A stretch of DNA of 64,000 nucleotides. It comes from Prochlorococcus marinus XMU1410. GTDB lineage: Bacteria; Cyanobacteriota; Cyanobacteriia; PCC-6307; Cyanobiaceae. This document shows, one piece after another, positions 21,467 to 30,059 of this stretch (within the stretch, counting starts at the first letter, position 1; every line of letters begins with the position of its first letter). The position numbers and the translations under genes were made by a program. The notes beneath the pieces are model-generated. The model was not told the origin of the DNA and ran no database searches. It was given only the letters and a program-made list of their open reading frames with translations. The stretch spans positions 372,001 to 436,000 of the forward strand of contig NZ_JAAORH010000003.1 in assembly GCF_017696085.1 (NCBI RefSeq), in the 5' to 3' direction.

Positions 21467-21945
21467 TGTTTAACCTCCTCTTGAGATTTTTTACTATTTT
21501 TTGTATTTTCTTGGGAGGAATTTTCTAGATTTTTATCAATGGAGATAAATTTAGTTTTTACTGGAAGTTTGTATTGAGCCAGACGCATAGCTTCCTTTGC
21601 TATTTCCTCAGTGATATCCTCACCACCCATTTCAAAAAGTATTCTTCCAGGTTTTACAACTGCGACCCAAAACTCTGGATTACCTTTTCCAGAACCCATT
21701 CTAGTTTCGGCAGGTCTCATGGTTACGGGTTTATCAGGAAATATTCTTATCCAGATTTGACCACCACGTTTGATATATCTAGTCATAGCTCTTCTGCTTG
21801 CTTCAATCTGACGTGCAGTTACCCAGCCACAGTCTTGAGCTTGGAGAGCAAATTGACCGAATGCAATAGTATTACCTTTTGAGGCTACACCCCTCATTCT
21901 GCCTCTATGTTGTTTACGGAATTTAGTACGTTTTGGACTAAGCAT
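21463..21945 (-). CDS. rplP: 50S ribosomal protein L16
   Basis: A 160-residue L16 beginning [19 protein letters not shown] with [21 protein letters not shown] in the body. It helps place A-site tRNA. A hydrophilic tail of about 20 residues ([20 protein letters not shown]) extends beyond the core. AGGAGGT lies six to seven bases before the ATG. Confidence 0.98.
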   Translation of the reverse strand: MLSPKRTKFRKQHRGRMRGVASKGNTIAFGQFALQAQDCGWVTARQIEASRRAMTRYIKRGGQIWIRIFPDKPVTMRPAETRMGSGKGNPEFWVAVVKPGRILFEMGGEDITEEIAKEAMRLAQYKLPVKTKFISIDKNLENSSQENTKNSKKSQEEVKQ

Positions 21946-21956
21946 TTTTATACCTC

Positions 21957-22688
21957 CTATGAATTCTCATTTGAACGATCCTCAAATTGCTGAGGTCTTC
22001 TACTAGCTTTCCTCTTAGGGCTCACACCCACAGGGATAGTTTGTTCTTCTTTAGGGAGAACTTCACCTTTGAAAACCCAAACTTTAATGCCTAGAACACC
22101 GTAAGTTGTATTAGCTTCACGTGTTGCGTAGTCAATTTCAGCTCTCAAAGTATGTAAAGGTACTCTACCTTCTCTAGTCCACTCAGTTCTTGCTATTTCA
22201 GCACCATTCAACCTTCCCCCTACTTGAATTTTAAGACCTAGAACTCCAGCCCTTTGAGCCCTTTGTAAGGCCATCCTAATAGTTCTTCTAAAGGCGACTC
22301 TTTTTTCTAGTTGTTGAGCAATATATTCAGCTAGTAAAAAAGCATCAGCGTCTACGCGTTCAACTTCTACAACGTTTATTCTGACTTGCCTTGTTCTATC
22401 ACCTATAGTTTTTTGAATGCCAGATCTTAATTCTTCAATACCACTTCCTTGTCTTCCAACTATAACTCCTGGTCTTGCTGTTTTTAATTCAAGTTCCAGT
22501 TGGTCAGCTTTTCTTGCTATTAAGATATCGCTAATTCCTGCTGCTCCATATTTTTTTTGTATGAAGGTACGAATTTTAAAATCTTCTTGGAGAAGAATTG
22601 GATATGTTTTAGAAGTAGCAAACCACTTAGAGCGATGCTCTTTTGTAATTCCTAATCTTAGTCCAGAAGGATGTATTTTATGTCCCAT
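21957..22688 (-). CDS. rpsC: 30S ribosomal protein S3
   Basis: A 243-residue S3. [20 protein letters not shown] starts it. The KH domain has [20 protein letters not shown], with a serine in the usual GxxG loop region. The C-terminal domain has [27 protein letters not shown]3 forms the mRNA entry site. It overlaps the rplV stop by one base. Confidence 0.98.
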   Translation of the reverse strand: MGHKIHPSGLRLGITKEHRSKWFATSKTYPILLQEDFKIRTFIQKKYGAAGISDILIARKADQLELELKTARPGVIVGRQGSGIEELRSGIQKTIGDRTRQVRINVVEVERVDADAFLLAEYIAQQLEKRVAFRRTIRMALQRAQRAGVLGLKIQVGGRLNGAEIARTEWTREGRVPLHTLRAEIDYATREANTTYGVLGIKVWVFKGEVLPKEEQTIPVGVSPKRKASRRPQQFEDRSNENS

Positions 22689-23074
22689 TAGTTTTGTACC
22701 TCCGCATTAGTTTGAGTAGGAGCAGACTCAACAGAAATACTGATGTGGCAAGTCTGTTTTTTAATTGAAAAAGCTCGACCTTGAGCTCTGGGTCTATACC
22801 TTTTCATTACTGGACCACTATTAGCCCATGCAGAGGAAATAACTAGGGTAGATGGATCCATTCCAAGGTTATGTTCTGCATTAGCAACAGCAGATCTTAG
22901 AACTTTAGTAATGGGGTCTGTAGATCTGTAAGGCATAAATTCCAACATAATCAATGCATCTCTATAAGATCTACCCCTTATCTGATCCAAAACTCTTCTC
23001 ACTTTAGAGGCTGATCCGCGAACATAATTCCCATGAGCAATTGCTGTTTTTGTTGTTTCAGGTGTTTTTGTCAT
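22688..23074 (-). CDS. rplV: 50S ribosomal protein L22
   Basis: A 128-residue L22. The globular part has [19 protein letters not shown], and the hairpin that lines the nascent peptide tunnel has [23 protein letters not shown]. It overlaps both neighbours (rpsS by four bases at its 5' side, rpsC by one at its 3' side). Confidence 0.97.
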
Positions 23075-23349
23075 GATTTTGCTCCTTTCTTATCTCTTAT
23101 ATGACCTCGGTAAGTGCGTGTAGGAGCAAATTCACCGAGTTTATGCCCAATCATTTGTTCAGTAATAAATACTGGAATGTGAGTCTTGCCATTATGTACA
23201 GCGATTGTGTGACCGATCATTAAAGGTAGAATCGTAGAGGATCTTGACCAAGTTTTGATTACAGACTTGTCATTATCGGTATTTTGTTTTTCTACCTTCT
23301 TGAGCAGGCTATCTGCTATAAAAGGTCCTTTTTTTAGTGAACGTCCCAT
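23071..23349 (-). CDS. rpsS: 30S ribosomal protein S19
   Basis: A 92-residue S19 starting [20 protein letters not shown], with the signature [27 protein letters not shown]. The ATG at 23349 is chosen. A longer frame to 23442 would invade the end of rplB and adds residues unlike S19. S19 binds 16S rRNA with S13 in the 30S head. Confidence 0.97.
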
Positions 23350-23386
23350 GATTATGTAATAGAAATTGAAATAATAAATGAAGTAA

Positions 23387-24250
23387 TCAAGAGTCTCTTC
23401 CTCCTCTACTCCTCTTAGAAACGCGACGGCGTCTTCGAACAACTAATTTATTACTTGGTTTGTTCTTTTTACGTGTCTTTAATCCAAGAGCTGGCTTACC
23501 CCATGGAGTAACTGGGCCTGCTCTACCAATTGGTGCTTTTCCCTCTCCTCCTCCATGTGGATGATCACATGGGTTCATTACACTACCTCTTACTTGGGGC
23601 CTTCTTCCAAGCCATCTTCTTCTTCCTGCTTTACCTAAGCTAGTATTTCTTATTTCAGAATTACCTACTTCACCAAGAGTTGCGTAGCATTCTTTTCTTA
23701 CAAGTCTTACCTCAGTAGATGGGAGTTTTAAAGCAACATAATCTCCCTCTTTTGCCATAACTTGAGCACTAGCTCCTGCGGATCTAACCATTTGAGCACC
23801 CCTACCTGCGTATAACTCAACACAATGAACACTAGATCCTAATGGCATAACAGAAAGCGGCATTGCATTTCCATCTTCAATTGGAACACTTTCTCCAGAA
23901 ATGACATTTTGTCCGACTTTTACTCCTGCTGGAGCGATAATATATCTTTTCTCTCCATCTTCGTAAAATAAAAGTGCCAACCTTGCATTTCTATGAGGAT
24001 CGTAGTGTATAGCTGCAACTTTAGCGTTGATATTTCTTTTATCTCTTCTAAAGTCGACCAATCTATATTGCCTTTTGTGACCACCTCCACGATGACGACA
24101 AGTGATAACTCCACGATTATTCCTGCCTTTAACTCTATGTTTTGAAACTATTAGTGATCTTTCAGGTTTTGCACTTGTGATTTCACTAAAGTCAGTAACT
24201 ACTCTCTGCCTAGTGCCAGGTGTATAAGGTTTAAATTTACGTATTGCCAT
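23387..24250 (-). CDS. rplB: 50S ribosomal protein L2
   Basis: A 287-residue L2 needed for peptidyl-transferase activity and subunit joining. The C-terminal signature [20 protein letters not shown] includes the conserved histidine of the HPHGGGEG motif. Its basic end KRSRGGRDS is typical. AAGGAGT precedes the ATG. Confidence 0.98.
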
Positions 24251-24262
24251 GATTAAAACTCC

Positions 24263-24565
24263 TTAAGATTCTGGAAATAGTTGGATTTTGTCTCCTTCAG
24301 CAAGACGTACAATTGCCTTCTTGACCTGAGAACGTTTACCGGAAAATTTCCCGACTCTTCTTGTTCTCCTAGGAGGATTCATAGTGTTAACTCCTATGAC
24401 TTTAACACTAAACAAGGCTTCAATAGCTGCCTTTATTTGTGGTTTAGCCGCTCTATGATCTACTTCGAAAGTATATTGGTTAAGATCTAGTGCATTTGTA
24501 GCTTTTTCAGTAATAACTGGCTTTCGTATTACATCGGCTAAACGAGAATCGAATAATTTACTCAT
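24263..24565 (-). CDS. rplW: 50S ribosomal protein L23
   Basis: A 100-residue L23 with [22 protein letters not shown] and the tunnel-exit loop [25 protein letters not shown]. It is a docking site for trigger factor and SRP at the exit tunnel. GGAGGT lies upstream, and the ATG overlaps the rplD stop by four bases. Confidence 0.97.
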   Translation of the reverse strand: MSKLFDSRLADVIRKPVITEKATNALDLNQYTFEVDHRAAKPQIKAAIEALFSVKVIGVNTMNPPRRTRRVGKFSGKRSQVKKAIVRLAEGDKIQLFPES

Positions 24566-25194
24566 GATGCATAAACCTCCTGAATTTTATCTATCGCTGA
24601 TTGACCTATTACCACTTTATTGGCATTGAGAATATCAAATACATTTAATTGATCAGCGGCGATTAATTTTACTTTCTCAATATTTTTAATGGATTTTTTT
24701 ATAATATCGGAAGGGCTATCAAGAATTACCAAAACTTTTTCAGTTTTTTGTATACCTAATCGAGCAAGGCCATTGATGATATCACTTGTTTTGGGCTGCT
24801 TTAAATTAGATCCAAAATCTTCAACAGCCTTCATATCAGATACTCTGGACATAAGAGCTGTTCGAAGAGCTAATCTACGTTCCTTACGATTCATATCAAG
24901 ATTGTAAGAGCGTGGCTTCGGTCCAAAAATAATTCCCCCACCAGGTCTTAAGGGTGTCCTTATTGATCCTTGACGAGCTCTTCCTGTACCTTTTTGTTTG
25001 TATGGCTTTCTACCGCCCCCGCGCACTTCAGATCTTGTCAAAGTTGATGCTGTCCCTTGTCTTTTATTTGCTAGCTGTCTAAGGACTGCTCTATGGATTA
25101 AGTCTGCCGAAGAAGTTTCTTTAGCAACTGCTAAATCAAGAGTAACTTTGCCTGATTTTTTACCATCCCACTTTAAAGTTTCAAGTGTTGTCAT
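24562..25194 (-). CDS. rplD: 50S ribosomal protein L4
   Basis: A 210-residue L4 with the extended loop ALIKRQG-type sequence ([20 protein letters not shown]) and [20 protein letters not shown] that reaches the peptide tunnel. In some bacteria L4 also represses its own operon, but nothing here shows that directly. GGAGGTG lies seven bases before the ATG, and the start overlaps the rplC stop by four bases. Confidence 0.98.
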   Translation of the reverse strand: MTTLETLKWDGKKSGKVTLDLAVAKETSSADLIHRAVLRQLANKRQGTASTLTRSEVRGGGRKPYKQKGTGRARQGSIRTPLRPGGGIIFGPKPRSYNLDMNRKERRLALRTALMSRVSDMKAVEDFGSNLKQPKTSDIINGLARLGIQKTEKVLVILDSPSDIIKKSIKNIEKVKLIAADQLNVFDILNANKVVIGQSAIDKIQEVYAS

Positions 25195-25844
25195 GATTTT
25201 TCACCTCCTTTTTTGCCTACAACATTATTTGGCTTAATGTTGACAATTGAGCCGGGCTTACCTGGAACAGAACCCTTTACTACAAGCAAATTCTTCTGAT
25301 CATCAATTTTTAGAACTAACAATCCTTTGGTAGTTATCTGTTTTCCTCCATATCTTCCTGCCATTCTTTTCCCTGGATAAATTCTACCCGGAGTTGTTCC
25401 TGCTCCTGTAGATCCTGGTGCTCTATGATTTTTTGAACCATGACTCATAGGACCTCTGCTAAAACCATGTCTTTTCTGGTAACCTGCAAAACCTCTACCC
25501 ATAGATTTGCCACTGATATCAACTTTTTGACCAACCTCAAAGTTTTTTACAGTTATTTGTTTTCCGATTTCATAGGATGAAGTTTCTTCAACCCTATATT
25601 CTTTCAAATGCTTTAAAAATTCTTCACCTGATTTCAATAAGTGTCCCTTTTCAGGTTTGCTTAAATGCTTCTCTTTGGACAAGCCATAACCTATCTGAAC
25701 GGCGGTATAACCATCCAAAGCAGTTGTTTTCAGTTGCGTGACGCGGCACGGCCCAGCCTCTATAAGAGTAACTGGTACCGAATTACCTTTATCATCGAAA
25801 AGTTGGGACATGCCCAATTTCTTTCCTAAAATTCCGATAGACAT
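25191..25844 (-). CDS. rplC: 50S ribosomal protein L3
   Basis: A 217-residue L3: [20 protein letters not shown] at the start and the signature [19 protein letters not shown] that reaches toward the peptidyl-transferase centre. It is the first gene of the S10-type cluster here. S10 itself, which leads this operon in many bacteria, is not upstream. The 279-base region beyond holds its promoter and leader. Confidence 0.98.
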   Translation of the reverse strand: MSIGILGKKLGMSQLFDDKGNSVPVTLIEAGPCRVTQLKTTALDGYTAVQIGYGLSKEKHLSKPEKGHLLKSGEEFLKHLKEYRVEETSSYEIGKQITVKNFEVGQKVDISGKSMGRGFAGYQKRHGFSRGPMSHGSKNHRAPGSTGAGTTPGRIYPGKRMAGRYGGKQITTKGLLVLKIDDQKNLLVVKGSVPGKPGSIVNIKPNNVVGKKGGEKS

Positions 25845-25936
25845 AAGACTAAATTAGGCTAGCTCGTAATAATTTTTCAATTATCTAAACCCTTCAGTTA
25901 TTAAGGTGAAGTTAACAAAAAAACAATTAGTGAGGT

Positions 25937-25971
25937 CGAGACTTATCTGAAATAATAGATAGTTTCTCTCG
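25937..25971 (+). ncRNA. Possible structured RNA element: hairpin competing with a downstream terminator
   Basis: CGAG (25937-25940) pairs with CTCG (25968-25971). ACTTATCT (25941-25948) pairs with AGATAGTT (25957-25964) at seven of eight positions, counting one G-U pair, around the loop GAAATAAT. The CTCG is shared with the next stem, so both cannot form together. It could belong to a small plus-strand RNA, an attenuated ndhN leader, or (as its complement) the rplC leader. No known family is recognised. Confidence 0.4.
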
Positions 25972-25994
25972 GGATAAACCCACCTGAGTTTTTT
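25968..25994 (+). terminator. Rho-independent terminator-like hairpin with U6 upstream of ndhN
   Basis: CTCGGG (25968-25973) pairs with CCTGAG (25983-25988, one G-U pair) around a nine-base loop and is followed by TTTTTT (25989-25994). It points along the plus strand, yet the nearest upstream plus-strand gene ends 16 kb earlier, at 9706. It must therefore end a short local RNA or attenuate ndhN. Confidence 0.55.
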
Positions 25995-26123
25995 AACGAA
26001 ACGCTAAAAAATGTGAAATTTTCAGAGGCTCGGCTAGCTTGCGAGCTTAAAAATTCACTGAGTTACAATTGTACATCATCAAGTACCATAAAATAAAATA
26101 AAATAGAAATAAAGGAAATTTTT

Positions 26124-26600
26124 ATGCCATTACTTCTCTCAGGGAAAAAGTTTCATAACGATTTAAAAACTAACAAATGTCTCGCAATATTTGCTCCTCT
26201 TGAAGGTGGTTATGAAACTCGTCTTTTGAGGAGAATGAAGGCCAAAGGCTTTAAAACTTTTATAACTTCAGCAAGAGGGCTTGGAGATCCAGAAGTTTTC
26301 TTGCTCAAATTGCATGGCGTTAGACCACCTCACCTTGGTCATCAAAGTGTAGGAAGAAATGGAGCGCTTGGGGAAGTTCAACAAGTAATCCCACAAGCCT
26401 CTGAGTTATTTAATGAAAATGATAAAAATAAATTACTTTGGTTATTAGAAGGTCAAGTATTATCTCAATCTGAATTAGAGAGCTTAATAGAGATTTGCAC
26501 TAACGATAATAAACTAACAATAGTTGTTGAAATGGGAGGTTCAAGAAAACTTGAATGGAAACCATTAAGTAATTATATTTTGGATGAATTTGAAAGTTAA
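26124..26600 (+). CDS. ndhN: NAD(P)H-quinone oxidoreductase subunit N (NdhN)
   Basis: A cyanobacterial-type peripheral subunit of thylakoid NDH-1, used in respiration and cyclic electron flow around photosystem I. The 158-residue protein starts [19 protein letters not shown] and contains [28 protein letters not shown] and [24 protein letters not shown], matching NdhN as I know it. It is followed after five bases by ldpA, so they are probably co-transcribed. Confidence 0.95.
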   Translation: MPLLLSGKKFHNDLKTNKCLAIFAPLEGGYETRLLRRMKAKGFKTFITSARGLGDPEVFLLKLHGVRPPHLGHQSVGRNGALGEVQQVIPQASELFNENDKNKLLWLLEGQVLSQSELESLIEICTNDNKLTIVVEMGGSRKLEWKPLSNYILDEFES

Positions 26601-26605
26601 ATTGT

Positions 26606-27613
26606 TTGATTAAAATCAAGAATAAAAAAGATAAATGGATTAAGTTAATTTGTGGTGCCAGTAATGAAGATATTGTTGCCATAGAAGATTTATGTGCAAT
26701 TTATACTGCTGCTGGTGTCGACTACATAGATGTTGCAGCAGAAGAATCTATAGTTTATGCAGCAAAAAAAGGAATCGATTGGGCAAAAAAAGTCTTTAAA
26801 AACTCCCCTGGATTAATGATAAGTATTAGTGATGGTAATGATATCCACTTTCGAAAAGCAAAATTTGATCCTTTAAAATGTCCCCCTAGTTGTCCAAGAC
26901 CATGCGAAAAAGTATGCCCCACCTTTGCAATTGATAATTTCGGAATTAAAGAGAGTAAATGTTATGGATGTGGAAGATGTTTAAATAGTTGTCCTCTAAA
27001 TCTAATTAGTGAATATGAATATAATTTGTCAAAAAATGATTTAGCATCAACACTCCAAAAAATCAGGCCTAATGCAGTAGAAATTCATACAGAAATCAAT
27101 CGCCTAGATTCTTTTACAAAAGTTATAAGTATCCTTAAAAGTTCTGGAATGAAATTAGACAAGATATCTATTAGTTGTGGATTAAATCAATCTTTCAAAA
27201 AAGCCCAAGAGCCCGAAGATCTTTTGAAAGCTCTTTGGGAAAGATATGAAATTCTGAATGAGCTAGATATTCCCCTTATTTGGCAACTAGATGGAAGGCC
27301 AATGTCTGGAGATCTTGCTCCTACAACAAGTAGAGATGCTGTTAAATTGTTTGAAAAAATCGGTTCAGATCTTCCACCAGGATTAATTCAATTAGCAGGA
27401 GGAACAAATGAAAAAACTCATGAATTGTTGAATTCAAACAATCTCCCAGATGGAATAGCATTTGGAAGTGCTGCAAGAAAAATTATGCAGCCCCTTATTG
27501 AATTTGCTCACAAAAATAACAAAAAACTCTATGAGTATCCTGAAATAATGTGTTTGGCGATCAAAAAAGCTCAGAAATTTCTAGAGCCATGGAAATCGAG
27601 CGCATTCAAATAA
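26606..27613 (+). CDS. ldpA: LdpA, iron-sulfur protein of circadian light input
   Basis: A 335-residue protein with two ferredoxin-like cysteine clusters: CPPSCPRPCEKVCP and CYGCGRCLNSCP (about residues 92-130), able to hold two 4Fe-4S clusters. In Synechococcus elongatus LdpA senses redox state and adjusts the clock period. The flanking domain looks like a TIM-barrel-type fold (VDYIDVAAEES, IQLAGGTNEKT). The start is TTG at 26606. The clock link is by family knowledge, since nothing in this window tests it. It is directly downstream of ndhN. Confidence 0.88.
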   Translation: MIKIKNKKDKWIKLICGASNEDIVAIEDLCAIYTAAGVDYIDVAAEESIVYAAKKGIDWAKKVFKNSPGLMISISDGNDIHFRKAKFDPLKCPPSCPRPCEKVCPTFAIDNFGIKESKCYGCGRCLNSCPLNLISEYEYNLSKNDLASTLQKIRPNAVEIHTEINRLDSFTKVISILKSSGMKLDKISISCGLNQSFKKAQEPEDLLKALWERYEILNELDIPLIWQLDGRPMSGDLAPTTSRDAVKLFEKIGSDLPPGLIQLAGGTNEKTHELLNSNNLPDGIAFGSAARKIMQPLIEFAHKNNKKLYEYPEIMCLAIKKAQKFLEPWKSSAFK

Positions 27614-27707
27614 TATTTTTATTTTTCAAAACTAGCGCCATGTTTATAAAAAATTTGTATTTTTTGGATAGAAAAAAATCTTTTCATGTATTAAAATGGT
27701 AATTCAA

Positions 27708-27779
27708 TGGGCCGTCGCCAAGTGGTAAGGCATCGGGTTTTGGTCTCGACATTCCTAGGTTCGAATCCTAGCGGCCCAG
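27708..27779 (+). tRNA. tRNA-Gln (UUG)
   Basis: A 72-nt tRNA with acceptor TGGGCCG/CGGCCCA and discriminator G. The D arm is GCCAAGTGGTAAGGC, the anticodon loop TTTTGGT gives UUG, and the T loop has GGTTCGAATCC. The unusual U1-A72 pair is typical of glutamine tRNA. CCA is not encoded. Confidence 0.97.
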
Positions 27780-27792
27780 TTCTAATATTCAA

Positions 27793-28572
27793 TTGGTGTC
27801 TTCTCAAAAAATTTTTCTATTTGATTTTGATGGAGTAATAGTTGATGGAATGCAAGAATATTGGCATAGCTCCTTGCTGGCCTGTGAAAGATATTTAAAT
27901 TCACCCAACATCACTATTGATCAAAAACTTTATCAAGGAGTACCAAATTCTTTCAAAGAAATTAGGCCTTGGGTTAAATATGGTTGGGAAATGATTCTAA
28001 TTGTTCACGAAATTATAAAAACAGAAAATCCATTAAAAAGTGATAATAAAGATGATTTCATTAATAATTATCATCAAAATTGCCAGAGAATATTAAATGA
28101 AAATTCCTGGATAGCAGAAGATATACAAAAAATGTTAGATAATTCTCGCAAGTACCAAATTAATAAAGATTTTAAATCGTGGATAAATTTACATAAACCT
28201 TTTTTTGAAATTATAAATTTTATGGAAGAATTAAGCAAAAGAGGAATAAAATCTGGAGTTATAACAACTAAAGGTAAAATATTTGCAGAAAAAATTCTTA
28301 AACAATTAAATATTTTTCCAGAATTTATTTTTGGTTATGAATCGGGAACAAAAATCAAAATAGCTGAAAAACTTACACAAACTTATGAAATTTTAGGCTT
28401 TATAGAAGATAGAAAAAAAACTCTAATCGATATTAAACAAAATTCAGAAACTTCTCACATTCCATGCTTCTTAGCTGATTGGGGATATTTGAAAGAATCA
28501 GATAAAAATAAGTTAAGTAATGAAATCAAATTATTAAAATTAGGAAACCTTGGAGAATTAGTTGCAATTTAA
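27793..28572 (+). CDS. HAD-like phosphatase, unknown substrate
   Basis: A 259-residue HAD protein. FLFDFDGVIVDG has the nucleophile Asp11 and acid/base Asp13 (numbered from TTG 27793). SGVITTKGKIFAEKIL is motif II with the conserved Thr, and LGFIEDRKKTLIDI is motif IV with Glu-Asp. The middle cap (about residues 25-150) is helical and poorly recognisable. The start could be TTG 27793 or GTG 27796. It lies between tRNA-Gln and recA. It is distinct from the HAD protein at 6958 and its substrate is unknown. Confidence 0.75.
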   Translation: MVSSQKIFLFDFDGVIVDGMQEYWHSSLLACERYLNSPNITIDQKLYQGVPNSFKEIRPWVKYGWEMILIVHEIIKTENPLKSDNKDDFINNYHQNCQRILNENSWIAEDIQKMLDNSRKYQINKDFKSWINLHKPFFEIINFMEELSKRGIKSGVITTKGKIFAEKILKQLNIFPEFIFGYESGTKIKIAEKLTQTYEILGFIEDRKKTLIDIKQNSETSHIPCFLADWGYLKESDKNKLSNEIKLLKLGNLGELVAI

Positions 28573-28586
28573 AGATAATCAGCTAG

Positions 28587-28600
28587 AGTACAGATGTACT
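28587..28600 (+). promoter_or_regulatory. LexA-type SOS box upstream of recA
   Basis: AGTACAGATGTACT (AGTAC, four bases, GTACT) matches the cyanobacterial LexA consensus RGTACNNNDGTWCB at every position. It ends where a TATAGT -10-like box begins (28600-28605), about 85 bases before the recA ATG, so LexA bound here would block polymerase. This is a strong motif in the expected place. Confidence 0.8.
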
Positions 28601-28605
28601 ATAGT
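28600..28605 (+). promoter_or_regulatory. Candidate recA -10 box
   Basis: TATAGT directly abuts the LexA-type palindrome. No clear -35 hexamer is seen 17 bases upstream. The position agrees with LexA-controlled promoters. It would give a leader of about 70-75 bases. Confidence 0.5.
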
Positions 28606-28684
28606 TTGTATTTATGAAGTTTGGTTTAAATAAAAATTTCCAAATTTAGAATAATTACAAGAACTTTAACCGATAAGTCAAACA

Positions 28685-29782
28685 ATGAGCCTTGAAGAAA
28701 AGAAAAAAACTGAATCAAAAGAAAAAGACAAGGCATTAAGTCTTGTCTTAGGTCAAATAGAAAGAAATTTTGGACGAGGTTCAATAATGAGACTTGGTGA
28801 CGCCTCAAGAATGAAAGTAGAAACAATATCTACTGGAGCGCTCACCTTAGATTTAGCATTAGGAGGAGGCTATCCAAAAGGAAGAGTAGTAGAAGTTTAC
28901 GGACCAGAAAGTTCAGGAAAAACTACATTAACGCTTCACGCGATTGCGGAAGTCCAAAAAAATGGAGGAGTAGCTGCATTTGTAGATGCTGAGCATGCAC
29001 TCGATCCAGTTTATGCGGCCTCTTTAGGTGTTGATGTTGAAAATTTGTTAGTTTCACAGCCAGATACTGGTGAAATGGCTCTAGAAATAGTTGACCAACT
29101 TATAAGGTCGAGTGCGGTAGATCTTGTAGTTGTTGACTCGGTCGCAGCACTAACCCCAAGAGCCGAGATAGAAGGAGAGATGGGGGATCACGTAATTGGA
29201 AGCCAAGCAAGGCTAATGAGCCAAGCAATGAGGAAAATAACAGGAAATATTGGCAAATCTGGATGTACGGTAATATTCCTGAATCAATTACGCCTAAAAA
29301 TTGGCGTTACATACGGCAATCCAGAAACAACCACAGGAGGTAATGCATTAAAATTTTACGCTTCAGTAAGACTTGATATCAGAAGAATTCAAACTCTTAA
29401 AAGAGGTACTGAGGAATATGGCATAAGAGCAAAAGTGAAAGTAGCAAAAAACAAAGTTGCACCACCATTTAGAATTGCAGAATTTGATATTCTCTTTGGG
29501 AAAGGTATTAGTACAACAGGATGCTTATTAGATTTAGCAGAAGAGACTAATATCATCATAAGAAGAGGTGCTTGGTATAGTTATGAAGGAGAAAATATTG
29601 GACAAGGAAGAGATAATACAATTATTTGGCTTGATCAAAACTTAGAAATCAGGAATAAAGTAGAATCTATGGTTAAAGAGAAATTAACAGAAGGAACTGA
29701 AGTCAGTTCCAATTCAATGAAAGCATTAAATAGCAATCCTGCTAATACAATCGCTGTTAATGATATAAAAACAGTAGCTTAG
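28685..29782 (+). CDS. recA: Recombinase RecA
   Basis: RecA forms filaments on single-stranded DNA for strand exchange and for LexA self-cleavage. The 365-residue protein has Walker A GPESSGKT (73-80), [14 protein letters not shown] as Walker B, the L2 loop [17 protein letters not shown] and the C-terminal acidic/hydrophilic tail. The ATG at 28685 opens MSLEEKKK. A LexA-type box lies in the promoter. It converges with a small membrane protein gene, two bases between stops, so there is no room for a separate terminator. Confidence 0.98.
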   Translation: MSLEEKKKTESKEKDKALSLVLGQIERNFGRGSIMRLGDASRMKVETISTGALTLDLALGGGYPKGRVVEVYGPESSGKTTLTLHAIAEVQKNGGVAAFVDAEHALDPVYAASLGVDVENLLVSQPDTGEMALEIVDQLIRSSAVDLVVVDSVAALTPRAEIEGEMGDHVIGSQARLMSQAMRKITGNIGKSGCTVIFLNQLRLKIGVTYGNPETTTGGNALKFYASVRLDIRRIQTLKRGTEEYGIRAKVKVAKNKVAPPFRIAEFDILFGKGISTTGCLLDLAEETNIIIRRGAWYSYEGENIGQGRDNTIIWLDQNLEIRNKVESMVKEKLTEGTEVSSNSMKALNSNPANTIAVNDIKTVA

Positions 29783-29784
29783 AT

Positions 29785-30030
29785 TTATAAAGAATCAGCT
29801 AAAGTCCACCACCCAGCAGCAGGGCCTATAAATCTCACTACAATCCATAAGATTACTAATCCTCCGATTCCAAACCAGCTGGCCTTAATACTTAATTTAA
29901 TTAGGTTATCTCTTTGGTTGACTGTAAAGGGAAGCCATTCAAATAATCTTGGAGACTCATCAATTTTAGTTTTAGTATTATTTTTTTTTGGATGTAACCC
30001 AAGTGTTTTACGTCTTTTTGCTTCTCCCAT
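29785..30030 (-). CDS. DUF2839-type small membrane protein
   Basis: An 81-residue protein. The start MGEAKRRKTLGLHPK is basic. Residues about 49-69 (ASWFGIGGLVILWIVVRFIGP) form one membrane segment, followed by GWWTLADSL. This matches the cyanobacterial DUF2839 family as I recall it. Function is unknown. It follows the helicase-like gene by 29 bases, which suggests co-transcription. Confidence 0.8.
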   Translation of the reverse strand: MGEAKRRKTLGLHPKKNNTKTKIDESPRLFEWLPFTVNQRDNLIKLSIKASWFGIGGLVILWIVVRFIGPAAGWWTLADSL

Positions 30031-30059
30031 ATTTCTTTAGTTATTTACGAAATCATAAC

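Larger units (their letters stand above)
25845..26123. other. Divergent rplC/ndhN intergenic region with structured RNA candidates
   Basis: No protein gene fits. The region holds the start regions of the ribosomal cluster (minus) and ndhN (plus). It contains a long imperfect hairpin (25937-25971), an overlapping terminator-like hairpin (25968-25994) and a third hairpin (26026-26048, AGGCTCG/CGAGCTT with one G-U pair). GGCTAGCT occurs twice, at 25857 and 26032. A TACAAT at 26064-26069 could be the ndhN -10 box. Confidence 0.5.

Noticed and set aside
23350-23442. N-terminal extension of S19
   Set aside because: It overlaps rplB coding sequence and is not S19-like; ATG 23349 gives the standard 92 residues.
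26070-26090. Possible NtcA site GTACATCATCAAGTAC upstream of ndhN
   Set aside because: GTA and TAC are separated by ten bases, not eight, so the spacing does not fit.
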